A stretch of DNA of 64,000 bases from Formosa sp. Hel1_31_208 (lineage in GTDB: Bacteria; Bacteroidota; Bacteroidia; Flavobacteriales; Flavobacteriaceae). Below the pieces are notes generated by a model. The model saw only the letters and a program-made list of their open reading frames with translations. It searched no databases and was not told where the DNA came from. The translations under genes and the position numbers were made by a program. The number at the start of each line of letters is the position of its first letter. Position 1 is the stretch's first letter. Below are positions 17,044-26,399 of the stretch, piece by piece. Where the stretch lies: positions 32,501-96,500 of the forward strand of contig NZ_LT629733.1 in the NCBI RefSeq assembly GCF_900104785.1. The letters run 5' to 3'.

Positions 17044-17931
17044 TTATTCACAAACCGCTTCTAGAGCATCTTCGATATTTCCAGGAGTACTCATAATTTT
17101 CATAAAGGTACCCATAGTCAAATCTGGCCAATGCAATGCAATTCTATATTTACCATGTAACATACTGGCTTTGTTTCCTTGTAAAATAATTTCATAAGGA
17201 AGAGCTGCAATATGAGCCTCTCCAATCTTTGGAAGAAAACTTGCTTCCCCTTCATCAGGACTCTCTAACCCTACACCAAAAACGGCTACTTTTTCTTCAG
17301 AATAAATCAACTTATATACCAGTTTCGTTTTGCCTTTTTTTGAATTCAAATTGTTTTGAATTGTAGTTAGGCCTTTTTCAAAAGAATCAAATTCATGCAA
17401 CACGACAGGATCAGTAAAATATGGCATCATTATTTTGTAATGATATTTTTTAAGTTTATCTGCTTTTACTGTTCCACCAAAAGGGGTAAATTCATTTCCT
17501 ATGCTGGATAAGGCTGTTTTTAAATCCTTAGAAAACTTCACAAACGTGCTTTTGTATACCTCATAATTATCCATTAGATAGGCTCTTAATATGTAATCTG
17601 GATTGGTGTAAGAGATGACTACATTACCATTTTTCTCTTCTAGCCCTACCTTAAAAATGGCCGCTAGAGCACCTCTGTCTTTAATTTTTACAACTTTTGT
17701 CTTTAAACCATAATTTGTAAAGGCTATAACCTTTAGTGTTGCCTTTTTTGATGGATTATAAGAACCTAAAACCTGAAATCCATTAGTTTTTAAAGTACTA
17801 ATGACTTTATTTGATAAATTGTCTATAGATTCCGTGGATTTACCAACTTTTATATACGGTGACAGATCTTGTCCGAAAATATAGAAACCAAAAAACCCAA
17901 AAGCTATGAAGCTCAAAATATATTTTTTCAT
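17044..17931 (-). CDS. hypothetical secreted protein, possibly DUF302-like
   Basis: This 295-residue protein has a signal peptide (to about residue 20, ending IFGQ) and no lipobox. The N-terminal part, with NLSNKVISTLKTNGFQVLG and LKVIAFTNYGL, loosely resembles DUF302-type sequences, and the C-terminal part (about 155-295) reads like a second copy of the same fold (VVLHEFDSFEKGLTTIQNNL, AALPYEIILQGNKASM, YRIALHWPDL). There is no catalytic motif. The protein is likely periplasmic. It has no co-oriented neighbours, so context gives no clue. The family assignment is tentative. Confidence 0.6.
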   Translation of the reverse strand: MKKYILSFIAFGFFGFYIFGQDLSPYIKVGKSTESIDNLSNKVISTLKTNGFQVLGSYNPSKKATLKVIAFTNYGLKTKVVKIKDRGALAAIFKVGLEEKNGNVVISYTNPDYILRAYLMDNYEVYKSTFVKFSKDLKTALSSIGNEFTPFGGTVKADKLKKYHYKIMMPYFTDPVVLHEFDSFEKGLTTIQNNLNSKKGKTKLVYKLIYSEEKVAVFGVGLESPDEGEASFLPKIGEAHIAALPYEIILQGNKASMLHGKYRIALHWPDLTMGTFMKIMSTPGNIEDALEAVCE

Positions 17932-18154
17932 GATACAATATTTAGATATTTATTAACTTGTTTAATAATGCTTTATCACTTTTTAGAACAGGAACAAAAC
18001 ATCATATAAAGTAAAGCTTTTAGCATCAAATAAATTATGACTTATATCATAAGAAACTAGGTTAAAAACAAAGCGAGAACTTTTGTAATTGTGCAAAAGC
18101 AATCTTTAACTTCAAATTATTCAAAAAGAGTTCTTTCTATTTTTTAAAATAGCT

Positions 18155-18162
18155 TAATTTTG
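18155..18162 (+). promoter_or_regulatory. -7 promoter element (TAATTTTG) of lysS
   Basis: TAATTTTG matches TAnnTTTG exactly and ends 19 bases before the lysS ATG, implying a short untranslated leader. Confidence 0.5.
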
Positions 18163-18181
18163 TTCCTTAAAATTTGGCAGT

Positions 18182-19873
18182 ATGCAGCTTTCAGAACAAG
18201 AATTGGTAAGACGAGATAAACTCGCAAAATTAAGAGACTTAGGCATTAATCCTTATCCTGCAGATTTATTCCCTGTAGACCATACATCTAAACAGGTGAA
18301 AGACACCTTTGAAAACGGAAAAAAGGTAATTATCGCTGGTCGTTTAATGTCACGTCGAATTCAAGGAAATGCAAGTTTTGCTGAACTCCAAGACAGTGCT
18401 GGAAGAATACAAGTGTATTTTAACAGAGACGAAATTTGTACTGGTGATGACAAGAGCAAATACAACGATATTTATAAAAAATTGCTAGATATTGGTGATT
18501 TTATTGGTATTGAAGGTGAACTATTCACAACTAAAGTTGGTGAAAAAACGGTCATGGTTAAAGACTTCACTATTTTAAGTAAAGCGCTTAAACCATTACC
18601 ACAACCACGTGTGGATAGCGACGGCATAGTACATGATGCTTTTACTGATCCTGAACAACGTTACAGACAACGATATGCCGATCTTGTTGTAAATCCACAG
18701 GTCAAAGAAGTCTTTGTAAAACGTACAAAATTATTCAATGCCATGCGCCAATTTTTTAACGACGCTGGTTATTTCGAAGTAGAAACACCAATATTACAAC
18801 CCATTCCTGGTGGTGCCGCAGCAAGACCATTCACTACGCATCACAATAGCTTAGACATTCCGCTCTACATGAGAATAGCCAACGAATTATATCTCAAACG
18901 ATTAATTGTTGGTGGTTTTGATGGTGTTTATGAGTTCTCTAAAAACTTCAGAAATGAAGGTATGGATAGAACACACAATCCAGAATTTACAGCCATGGAA
19001 ATCTATGTGTCTTATAAAGATTATAACTGGATGATGCACTTCTGTGAACAATTACTTGAGCATTGTGCTATGGCAGTAAATGGAACCACTGAAGCAACTT
19101 TTGGCGAACATCAAATTGACTTTAAAGCGCCTTACCCTCGCGTCACAATGACCGATTCAATAAAGCACTTTACAGGATTTGATATCACCAACAAATCAGA
19201 AACAGAAATTCGTCAAGCCGCCAGAGACATGGGAGTTGAAGTGGATGAGACAATGGGCAAAGGAAAGCTTATTGACGAAATTTTTGGCGAAAAATGCGAA
19301 GGCAATTACATACAACCAACCTTTATTACAGATTACCCAAAGGAAATGAGTCCGCTATGCAAAGAACATCGCGAGAATCCCGAATTGACAGAGCGTTTTG
19401 AATTAATGGTATGCGGAAAAGAAATTGCTAATGCTTACTCTGAATTGAATGACCCAATTGACCAACGCGAACGATTTGAGCACCAACTAAAATTGGCTGC
19501 AAAAGGCGATGATGAAGCAACTGAATTTATTGATCACGATTTCTTACGCGCCCTAGAATACGGCATGCCTCCTACCTCTGGAATGGGAATTGGTATGGAC
19601 AGATTAGTGATGTTCTTAACCAATAACCAATCCATTCAAGAAGTACTCTTTTTTCCTCAAATGAGACCTGAAAGAAAGCAAGTGGAAATGACCGAAGATG
19701 AAAAAACGGTATTCACCACATTGAAATCAAATTCGCCTATCGATTTAAATACACTTAAGTCACAATCTGGGTTAAGTAATAAAAAATGGGACAAATCTAT
19801 CAAAGGGTTAACCAGTAAAAAAGTGGCTAAAGTAGTCAAGAATGATGATGGTTTGTTTGTGGAAATGGTCTAA
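18182..19873 (+). CDS. lysS: lysyl-tRNA synthetase, class II
   Basis: LysS charges tRNA-Lys with lysine. The 563-residue product has an OB-fold anticodon-binding domain (about 50-150, VIIAGRLMSRRIQG), motif 2 FRNEGMDRTHNPEFTAMEIY (about 256-275) and motif 3 SGMGIGMDRLVMFLT (about 465-479). Beyond the usual end (PQMRPER) there is an extension of about 60 residues resembling a small helical DNA- or RNA-binding domain (IDLNTLKSQSGLSNKKWDKS). I have seen such tails in flavobacterial LysS, so it is probably normal for the group. The gene has its own promoter and terminator. Confidence 0.97.
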   Translation: MQLSEQELVRRDKLAKLRDLGINPYPADLFPVDHTSKQVKDTFENGKKVIIAGRLMSRRIQGNASFAELQDSAGRIQVYFNRDEICTGDDKSKYNDIYKKLLDIGDFIGIEGELFTTKVGEKTVMVKDFTILSKALKPLPQPRVDSDGIVHDAFTDPEQRYRQRYADLVVNPQVKEVFVKRTKLFNAMRQFFNDAGYFEVETPILQPIPGGAAARPFTTHHNSLDIPLYMRIANELYLKRLIVGGFDGVYEFSKNFRNEGMDRTHNPEFTAMEIYVSYKDYNWMMHFCEQLLEHCAMAVNGTTEATFGEHQIDFKAPYPRVTMTDSIKHFTGFDITNKSETEIRQAARDMGVEVDETMGKGKLIDEIFGEKCEGNYIQPTFITDYPKEMSPLCKEHRENPELTERFELMVCGKEIANAYSELNDPIDQRERFEHQLKLAAKGDDEATEFIDHDFLRALEYGMPPTSGMGIGMDRLVMFLTNNQSIQEVLFFPQMRPERKQVEMTEDEKTVFTTLKSNSPIDLNTLKSQSGLSNKKWDKSIKGLTSKKVAKVVKNDDGLFVEMV

Positions 19874-19915
19874 ATTGGGCCTATCTCAAAACAGATAAAA
19901 TCTTCACAAGACATC

Positions 19916-19945
19916 AAGGAATTACTCGAAGTAATTCCTTTTTTT
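19916..19945 (+). terminator. rho-independent terminator of lysS
   Basis: A 10-base perfect stem AAGGAATTAC/GTAATTCCTT has a 5-base loop and is followed by a T tract. Confidence 0.8.
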
Positions 19946-20139
19946 ATGTAATCTCGGTCGTCATTTACTGCCATTACAACCCATCAGGGTGATACACATA
20001 AGCTGGTCCATATAATTTTGAATGACTTTAAATTACTCTTTTTAAAAGGAAAAAAACAACTTCATATCGAATTAAATTTTTGTTAAAAAAGATTTTTATT
20101 ACATTCGCTATCAGCTATTAATCTCAAATTTTAACCCAA

Positions 20140-21396
20140 ATGTTAAAACAAACCTATCTTTCAATTCTAGCAGTGTTCTTAGTGTTTTCATGTAGTAATG
20201 ATGACGATTTAGTTGCAGCTTGCAATAGCGTTACTAACGTGACCTCTAATTCCATTACCAATAACTCTGCAACGATCACATGGGAAGAAGCGAATACAAC
20301 GGCTTTATATACGTTAGAATACGGTACTTCCGGATTTATTCTGGGCACAGGAACTACGCTTTCTGAAACCAATACCACAGCAGAACTTACTGGCTTAGAG
20401 GCGAATACAACTTATGATGTTTATATCCAAACCATCTGTTCAGCGACTAATGTGAGCCTATACACCGATGTTTATAGCTTCACAACACTAGCTCCAAACG
20501 TTATCCCTGAGTTTAGAACAAACATGTCTGAAATGAATCTGTTTGTCGGAAACCTTGGAAATTTAGAGGTAACGCCTTATGCTTTTGAATACGATCTTAA
20601 TACCAGACTGTTTTCAGATTATGCCCACAAACAACGTTTTATCGTATTACCTCCTGGTGAAAAACTAACCTATGACGGAGAAGGGTTACCATTATTTCCT
20701 GATAATTCCCTTATTGCAAAAACGTTTTACTATAACAATGATGAACGTGACTTATCATTAGGAACTCACATCATAGAAACTAGAATTCTTATTAAAATTA
20801 ATGGCTCTTGGGAAACAGGTGACTATAAATGGAACGAAGCTCAAACTGAGGCTGTTCTAGATTTAAATGGAAGTATTGTACCGGTCACATGGATTGATTC
20901 CGAGGGATTATCGAATAGTATCAATTATGCAATTCCATCAGATACAGATTGTTTCACCTGTCATAGAATAAATACAGATAAAACACCAATTGGACCAAAA
21001 ATGAGAACCCTCAATTTTAGTGTTGACGGTAGTAATCAATTACAAAGTTTAATTGACAATAACCTTCTAGAAGGTTTATCAGACCCTTCAACAGTTAGCA
21101 TATTACCAAAGTGGGACGATGCTGTGAATTATACTTTAGAAGAAAGGGCAAGGGCGTACTTTGATGTCAATTGTGCACACTGCCATATTGAAGGTGGATA
21201 TTGCGAAATTCAATCTACATTGAGATTAGACTTTGAAAGATCCCTTTCCGAATCAAATATTCAAAATAGAAGAAATAGTATTATCAATAGAATGTCTTTT
21301 TATAGTCAGGGTTTTAGTATGCCATTAATTGGAACGACTATTATTCATGAAGAAGGTGTTGACCTAATTCTTGACTACTTAAACACACTGGAATAA
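20140..21396 (+). CDS. lipoprotein di-heme c-type cytochrome with an FN3 domain
   Basis: This 418-residue protein has a lipobox at VFSC (Cys18) and a short acidic NDDD linker. A fibronectin type III domain (about 28-118; TNNSATITWEEANTTALYTL, GLEANTTYDVYIQTI) precedes a region like the SO2930-family di-heme cytochromes (NLFVGNLGNLEVTPYAFEYD, RFIVLPPGEKL). Two heme-attachment motifs are present, CFTCH at 271-275 and CAHCH at 345-349. It should be exposed outside the cytoplasmic membrane and carry electrons, partner unknown. The gene stands alone between terminators. Confidence 0.85.
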   Translation: MLKQTYLSILAVFLVFSCSNDDDLVAACNSVTNVTSNSITNNSATITWEEANTTALYTLEYGTSGFILGTGTTLSETNTTAELTGLEANTTYDVYIQTICSATNVSLYTDVYSFTTLAPNVIPEFRTNMSEMNLFVGNLGNLEVTPYAFEYDLNTRLFSDYAHKQRFIVLPPGEKLTYDGEGLPLFPDNSLIAKTFYYNNDERDLSLGTHIIETRILIKINGSWETGDYKWNEAQTEAVLDLNGSIVPVTWIDSEGLSNSINYAIPSDTDCFTCHRINTDKTPIGPKMRTLNFSVDGSNQLQSLIDNNLLEGLSDPSTVSILPKWDDAVNYTLEERARAYFDVNCAHCHIEGGYCEIQSTLRLDFERSLSESNIQNRRNSIINRMSFYSQGFSMPLIGTTIIHEEGVDLILDYLNTLE

Positions 21397-21414
21397 AATT
21401 AATTCCTACATATT

Positions 21415-21448
21415 AAAAAGAGAACCATAGATTAATGGTTCTCTTTTT
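21415..21448 (+). terminator. rho-independent terminator
   Basis: A 14-base perfect stem AAAAAGAGAACCAT/ATGGTTCTCTTTTT has a 6-base loop and ends in T, 18 bases past the cytochrome gene. Confidence 0.85.
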
Positions 21449-21558
21449 GTTTTAACAAACTTGATTTATTACGTTAAAATAGTATTAAAACCAAAGTATC
21501 TTTTTTATCGGTGTAGCATATTTCTTATTTTAGGTGACTAATTTAAAAATCAACTACA

Positions 21559-24048
21559 TTGAAACACTTATCATTTAAACTACTTCTGGTAGTCTCGTTA
21601 CTTTTTTTTGCTGTTTCATGCTCCACAGCAAAAAAAGCAAGTAAAGCAAAAGCAGCAACTACAGCTGCCAAACCACCAGCAAAAAAGCCTGGAAAAAACG
21701 ATCCAAAACCTTATAACAAAGTTATCACTAAAGACGCTAAAAGCGATGTTGGCCTTTTTACAGTACACCAAGTTGATGACAAACATTACTATGAAATCCC
21801 TGACAGTCTTTTTGATAGGGAAATGTTAATGGTAACTCGTATCTCCAAAACAGCTAATGGCTTAGGCTTTGGCGGTGGAAAATTGAGCGAGCAAGTATTG
21901 CGCTGGCAAAAGAAAGACAAAAAAATACTTTTGCGTATGGTCTCTCATCAAGTTGTTGCCGCAGACTCTCTTCCTGTAAGTGAGGCAGTAACAAACTCCA
22001 ATTTTGAACCTGTTATTGCAACTTTTCCTATTAAGGCATTTAGTAAAGACTCTTTGAACATCGTAATTGACGTTACAGACTTGTTTTCTAAAGATGTAAA
22101 ACCTTTAGGTTTTCCACAACGTAGAAGACAGCAATACAGAATTACACGTTTAGACGGCCAACTTTCATACATAGAAAGCATTAAATCATACCCAACAAAT
22201 ATTGAGTCTCGTACAGTAAAGACTTATTCGGCTGGTAATCCACCTTCAAATTCTAACACTGGAGCGATTACTTTAGAGATTAACAACTCAATGATTCTGT
22301 TACCTAAAGTACCTATGAAACGCAGAATGTTTGACCAGCGTGTTGGATGGTTTGCTAGAGGACAAGTTGATTACGGTTTAGATGCACAAGAAAGCAAAAC
22401 CTTACGCTACTTAGATCGTTGGAGATTAGAAGTAAGAGATGAAGATATTGAGAAGTTTAAAAGAGGAGAATTAGTAGTCCCTAAAAAACAAATCGTTTAT
22501 TATATAGACAGAGCAACTCCAGAACAATGGAGAAAGTATATCAAACAAGGTATTGAAGATTGGCAAGTTGCTTTTGAAGCAGCAGGCTTCAAAGACGCTA
22601 TTATTGCTAAAGACCCTCCTACGAAAGAAGAAGACCCAGAATGGTCACCTGAAGATGCACGATACTCTGTAGTGCGTTATTTGGCATCACCAATACCAAA
22701 TGCTAACGGACCTCACGTAAGTGATCCGCGTTCTGGAGAAATTCTTGAAAGTGATATTAACTGGTATCATAATGTCATGACCTTATTACGCAACTGGTAT
22801 TTTGTACAAACTGCTGCCATTAATCCAGATGCAAGAAGCGTCGCTTTTAAAGATGAAGTTATGGGACGTTTAATACGTTTCGTATCTGCGCATGAAGTTG
22901 GACATACGCTAGGCCTACCTCATAACATGGGAAGTAGTGTTGCTTATCCAGTTGAAAAATTAAGAGATCCTGAATTCACTAGAATAAATGGAACCGCACC
23001 TTCAATTATGGACTATGCACGTTTTAATTACGTAGCTCAACCAGGTGACGAAGGCGTAGCTCTAATGCCTAATATTGGTATTTATGACAAGTATGCTATT
23101 AATTGGGGATACAGACCTATTTTAGACGCTGAGACTGCAGCAGATGAAAAGAAAACTTTAGATAGTTGGATTTTAGAGCATGCAGGTGACCCAATGTACA
23201 GGTTTGGAAGACAACAATTTGGTGTAATTGATCCTAGTTCTCAAACTGAAGACTTAGGAGATGATGCAGTTTTGGCATCAGAATACGGTATTAAAAACTT
23301 GAAACGCATAGTACCTAATTTAATAGAATGGACAGCTGAAGACGGTAAAAATTATGATGACTTAGAAACTATGTATGGCCAAGTTCTTGGACAATTTAAT
23401 AGATATATGGGTCATGTTGCCTCTAATATCGGTGGAGTTTATGAGCATTATAAAACTTATGATCAAGAAGGTGCTGTCTATACTCATGTACCAAAAGATC
23501 ATCAGAAAAAAGCAATGAAGTTTATTCAAGACCAATTGTTTTCAACACCATCATGGATGTTAGACACTAATATCTTTAATAAAATTGAAAGCGCTGGTAG
23601 CGTTGAGCGTGTAAGAGGTATTCAATCTAGAACTCTTAATAACATGTTAGATTTTGGAAGAATGGCTCGTATGCTGGAAAACGAAACAATCAATGGAAGT
23701 GATGCCTATGGCATGTACGATATGATGAAAGATTTACGTCGTGGACTGTTTAGTGAATTACGTACCGGCAAGAAAATTGATATATACAGACGTAATTTAC
23801 AACGTGCATATATTGAGCGTATGGAATTTATTATGACAGAAGAGCAAAATATTCCTGCTGCATTTAGAAGATTCTTCGGAGGAACCTCTGTAAATGTGAG
23901 CCAATCAGATATTAGAGCTGTTGTTAGAGCAGAATTAAAATCATTACGTAGCTCATTAAGAGCGGCACGTGGTGGTGATGCTATGAGTAGAATTCATATT
24001 GCTGACGCCATAGAGCGCGTAAATAATATTTTAGATCCAAAGAATTAA
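21559..24048 (+). CDS. large zinc-dependent metalloprotease lipoprotein (DUF5117/DUF5118 type)
   Basis: The 829-residue product starts at TTG 21559, which directly begins the lipoprotein signal (MKHLSFKLLLVV, lipobox FAVSC, Cys21). A Lys/Ala-rich linker follows, then a DUF5118/DUF5117-like region including YEIPDSLFDREMLMVTRISK. The protease core has the metzincin zinc motif HEVGHTLGLPH (445-455, three His ligands and catalytic Glu446), followed by SIMDYARFNY, a probable Met-turn. The C-terminal half is helical. It should be tethered outside the cytoplasmic membrane, probably on the cell surface. The substrate is unknown. Confidence 0.93.
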   Translation: MKHLSFKLLLVVSLLFFAVSCSTAKKASKAKAATTAAKPPAKKPGKNDPKPYNKVITKDAKSDVGLFTVHQVDDKHYYEIPDSLFDREMLMVTRISKTANGLGFGGGKLSEQVLRWQKKDKKILLRMVSHQVVAADSLPVSEAVTNSNFEPVIATFPIKAFSKDSLNIVIDVTDLFSKDVKPLGFPQRRRQQYRITRLDGQLSYIESIKSYPTNIESRTVKTYSAGNPPSNSNTGAITLEINNSMILLPKVPMKRRMFDQRVGWFARGQVDYGLDAQESKTLRYLDRWRLEVRDEDIEKFKRGELVVPKKQIVYYIDRATPEQWRKYIKQGIEDWQVAFEAAGFKDAIIAKDPPTKEEDPEWSPEDARYSVVRYLASPIPNANGPHVSDPRSGEILESDINWYHNVMTLLRNWYFVQTAAINPDARSVAFKDEVMGRLIRFVSAHEVGHTLGLPHNMGSSVAYPVEKLRDPEFTRINGTAPSIMDYARFNYVAQPGDEGVALMPNIGIYDKYAINWGYRPILDAETAADEKKTLDSWILEHAGDPMYRFGRQQFGVIDPSSQTEDLGDDAVLASEYGIKNLKRIVPNLIEWTAEDGKNYDDLETMYGQVLGQFNRYMGHVASNIGGVYEHYKTYDQEGAVYTHVPKDHQKKAMKFIQDQLFSTPSWMLDTNIFNKIESAGSVERVRGIQSRTLNNMLDFGRMARMLENETINGSDAYGMYDMMKDLRRGLFSELRTGKKIDIYRRNLQRAYIERMEFIMTEEQNIPAAFRRFFGGTSVNVSQSDIRAVVRAELKSLRSSLRAARGGDAMSRIHIADAIERVNNILDPKN

Positions 24049-24073
24049 ATCGTCTTAAGATTATTCTCCTATA

Positions 24074-24107
24074 AAAGGCTTCAAATTACTTTGAAGCCTT
24101 TTTTTTA
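24074..24107. terminator. rho-independent terminator between convergent genes
   Basis: A 13-base stem AAAAGGCTTCAAA/TTTGAAGCCTTTT has the loop TTAC and a long T run on the plus strand. Confidence 0.85.
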
Positions 24108-24125
24108 TAATATCTGTTAGCAGCT

Positions 24126-24950
24126 TTACTTTAAAAGCTTATCAATAAACTTGGTATAAGCTTTAAATTCAATAAGATTATTATGGCCTCCACCTTCAAC
24201 AGTCACTAAAATAGTACTTTGAATTGGGGCAACATTTTTTAACTTTTCCCCCGAACTAAATGGAACCACTTGATCATCAGTCCCATGAAACATCACAATT
24301 GGACATGTCACTTTCTTGATATAGTCATGCGATGGAAATTCGTATTTAAGCAGTGATTTTATTGGAAATATTGAAAAACGATGTTGGGCCACATCCAGTA
24401 TACTATAATAAGGCGTTTCTAAAATGAGTTGTTTCGGGTCATTTTTCGCTGCCAAATAATTAGCAATACCTGTTCCTAAAGATCTCCCATATAAGGTGAT
24501 GTCAGTTTCAGCATACTGATTTAGCAAATAATCGTAACAATACTGCGCATCATTATAAAGCGCTTGCTCACTCAGCTTACCTTCACTCTTTCCATAAGTA
24601 CGATAATCCATCACTAAAACATCGTAGTTTTTCGCCACAAAATATTCTGTAATTTTCCCCCACCGACTTAAATCACCTGCATTGCCGTGAAAATACAAAA
24701 TCACACCTTTAGGTGATTCGGCTTTAAAATGAATGGCATTGATACGCACATTCTCTTCAGGTTGTAGAAATAATTCTTGAAAAGGATAAGCGAACTCATA
24801 TTCATAATCCTGAGGCAATGTTGTTGGGAAAAACATCAGTTTTTCCTGCAAAAAATAAAGTGAGGCACCTATCATGATATAGAGAACTAAAAAAACTTTA
24901 AAAACTGTTTTAAACTTTCTTTTTATTGAGTTTTGAGGAGTGGATGACAT
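24126..24950 (-). CDS. membrane-anchored alpha/beta hydrolase, second of a tandem pair
   Basis: The 274-residue product has an N-terminal anchor helix (about 13-34), then an alpha/beta-hydrolase core. The oxyanion-turn segment is YFHGNAGDLSRWG, the nucleophile is Ser157 in LYGRSLGTG, and the acid Asp and His lie in the late MFHGTDDQVVPF and VEGGGHNNL. The active site probably faces the periplasm. The natural substrate is unknown; family members include esterases and peptidases. The start ATG overlaps the 3' end of the upstream paralogue by 41 bases, and a later start would cut the anchor. Confidence 0.9.
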   Translation of the reverse strand: MSSTPQNSIKRKFKTVFKVFLVLYIMIGASLYFLQEKLMFFPTTLPQDYEYEFAYPFQELFLQPEENVRINAIHFKAESPKGVILYFHGNAGDLSRWGKITEYFVAKNYDVLVMDYRTYGKSEGKLSEQALYNDAQYCYDYLLNQYAETDITLYGRSLGTGIANYLAAKNDPKQLILETPYYSILDVAQHRFSIFPIKSLLKYEFPSHDYIKKVTCPIVMFHGTDDQVVPFSSGEKLKNVAPIQSTILVTVEGGGHNNLIEFKAYTKFIDKLLK

Positions 24951-25809
24951 TAATACTTGTATTTTCTAGATCAATAGTTTTAGGTTTGCTATGCAATATA
25001 TCTTCTAACATACTGTGATAGGATTCAAAATTATTGAGATTTTTATGTCCACCACCTATAACAGTGTGAATTTTAGTAAGATTTGGATTGACCTTAGACA
25101 ATTTAACACTTGATTTATAAGGGATCAACTTGTCATTTGTACCATGAATAATATGTATTGGGCAACGTGCATATCGCAACCACTTATATGTTGGCAATGG
25201 ATATTTCATGAGTAATGATAATGGCATAAATGGCATATAGCGTGCGGTGACCTTAGTCAGGCTATAATAAGGTGCATCAAGAATAAGCATTTTTGGATTA
25301 TTCATAGATGCTAGTTTTGCCGCAAAACCAGAACCTAATGATCTTCCATAAAGAATAATACGATCTTCATTGGTTTGCTCCTTTAATTTATTATACACCA
25401 ATTGTAAGTCTCGTTTTATGGCTTTTTGCGAACGCCTGCCTGTACTTTTTCCGAAGCCACGATAATCAACCATAACCACATTATAACCATGTCTAGTGAA
25501 ATCTACAGCGAATTTACCCCAACCTTTTATGCTTTTAGAATTTCCTTTGAGATACAACACAACGCCTTTACTTTCACCTTTAGGGTAAAAACGCAATCCG
25601 TTAATAACAGCACCATCACGAGTTTCAAGGTTATATTCTTTTGTGACTTGATGCTCATAATCAAATTGAAAATCTGCAGGAAGCTTTTCAGGTTTGAATA
25701 AGACATAATCTTGCAAATAGTATAATGCTATACTAATTGCAATATAAATGGCAAGGACCGTAATTACTATAGACAACCAATATGGCATAACAAGATTTTG
25801 TTGCAACAA
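24910..25809 (-). CDS. membrane-anchored alpha/beta hydrolase, first of a tandem pair
   Basis: The 299-residue product has an N-terminal membrane helix (about 10-32) and the same core as the following gene. Ser158 lies in LYGRSLGSG, Asp in IHGTNDKLIPY and His in VIGGGHKNLNNF. The oxyanion region reads YLKGNSKSIKG, so the usual His-Gly is changed to Lys-Gly. A basic tail follows. The two genes are paralogues over most of their length. The pair overlaps by 41 bases, implying one transcript. The gene upstream at 25838 begins a different, membrane-protein cluster on the same strand. Confidence 0.9.
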   Translation of the reverse strand: MLQQNLVMPYWLSIVITVLAIYIAISIALYYLQDYVLFKPEKLPADFQFDYEHQVTKEYNLETRDGAVINGLRFYPKGESKGVVLYLKGNSKSIKGWGKFAVDFTRHGYNVVMVDYRGFGKSTGRRSQKAIKRDLQLVYNKLKEQTNEDRIILYGRSLGSGFAAKLASMNNPKMLILDAPYYSLTKVTARYMPFMPLSLLMKYPLPTYKWLRYARCPIHIIHGTNDKLIPYKSSVKLSKVNPNLTKIHTVIGGGHKNLNNFESYHSMLEDILHSKPKTIDLENTSINVIHSSKLNKKKV

Positions 25810-25837
25810 GATAGCAAAAATTTAGAACGCACTGGCT

Positions 25838-26395
25838 CTAGTCTTTTTCTACATAGGTCGCAATAGGAATATCATTAATGAAAACGTTGTCTAAAACGGC
25901 TTCACCATTTTTTACAAACACCAAGGCATAGGTGTTGTTTGGTACAGAATCGCGCTGTGAATCACGATAGGCTAGTTCAGCATCATAAGCTTTATGCTCA
26001 TTCATATAAAATTCACTGAATGGATATCTAAAATCTAATGACTTATCATGCGCAGAGTAATAGTTAACTTTAGCCTTAACATATGGTCCTGTTTTAGGCT
26101 GATCTATACTTGCCAATATTGGTTTTGCAAACCCCAAACTATCTTCGATTATGGTAATGTAAACCTCTTGATGTCGTTGCCAATTTTCATTCTGCGCTTT
26201 AACACGTTCATTATCATAATTCAGAAAAATATACTTCCCTTTAAAAGGATCTGCAGGATCAATAGGTTCTGTTTTAAACTTGTATGCTTTTCCTGTTTTT
26301 AAAATTGACTCTCGATGTAAAATCATTTGGGTTGGAACAGCTACTTGTGCGATAGCTAAAATGATAAACAAGATATATATATATATGGTTTTCAT
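25838..26395 (-). CDS. GDYXXLXY-domain membrane-anchored protein
   Basis: This 185-residue protein opens with a signal/anchor helix (MKTIYIYILFIILAIAQVAV). The family signature GDYXXLXY appears as GKYIFLNY, inside PADPFKGKYIFLNYD. The end, INDIPIATYVEKD, matches the family tail. It is probably periplasmic and anchored. The family has no established function. Its usual partner is a DUF2157 membrane protein, which is encoded immediately upstream with a 4-base gap, so a complex of the two is a fair inference. Confidence 0.85.
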   Translation of the reverse strand: MKTIYIYILFIILAIAQVAVPTQMILHRESILKTGKAYKFKTEPIDPADPFKGKYIFLNYDNERVKAQNENWQRHQEVYITIIEDSLGFAKPILASIDQPKTGPYVKAKVNYYSAHDKSLDFRYPFSEFYMNEHKAYDAELAYRDSQRDSVPNNTYALVFVKNGEAVLDNVFINDIPIATYVEKD

Positions 26396-26399
26396 AAGA

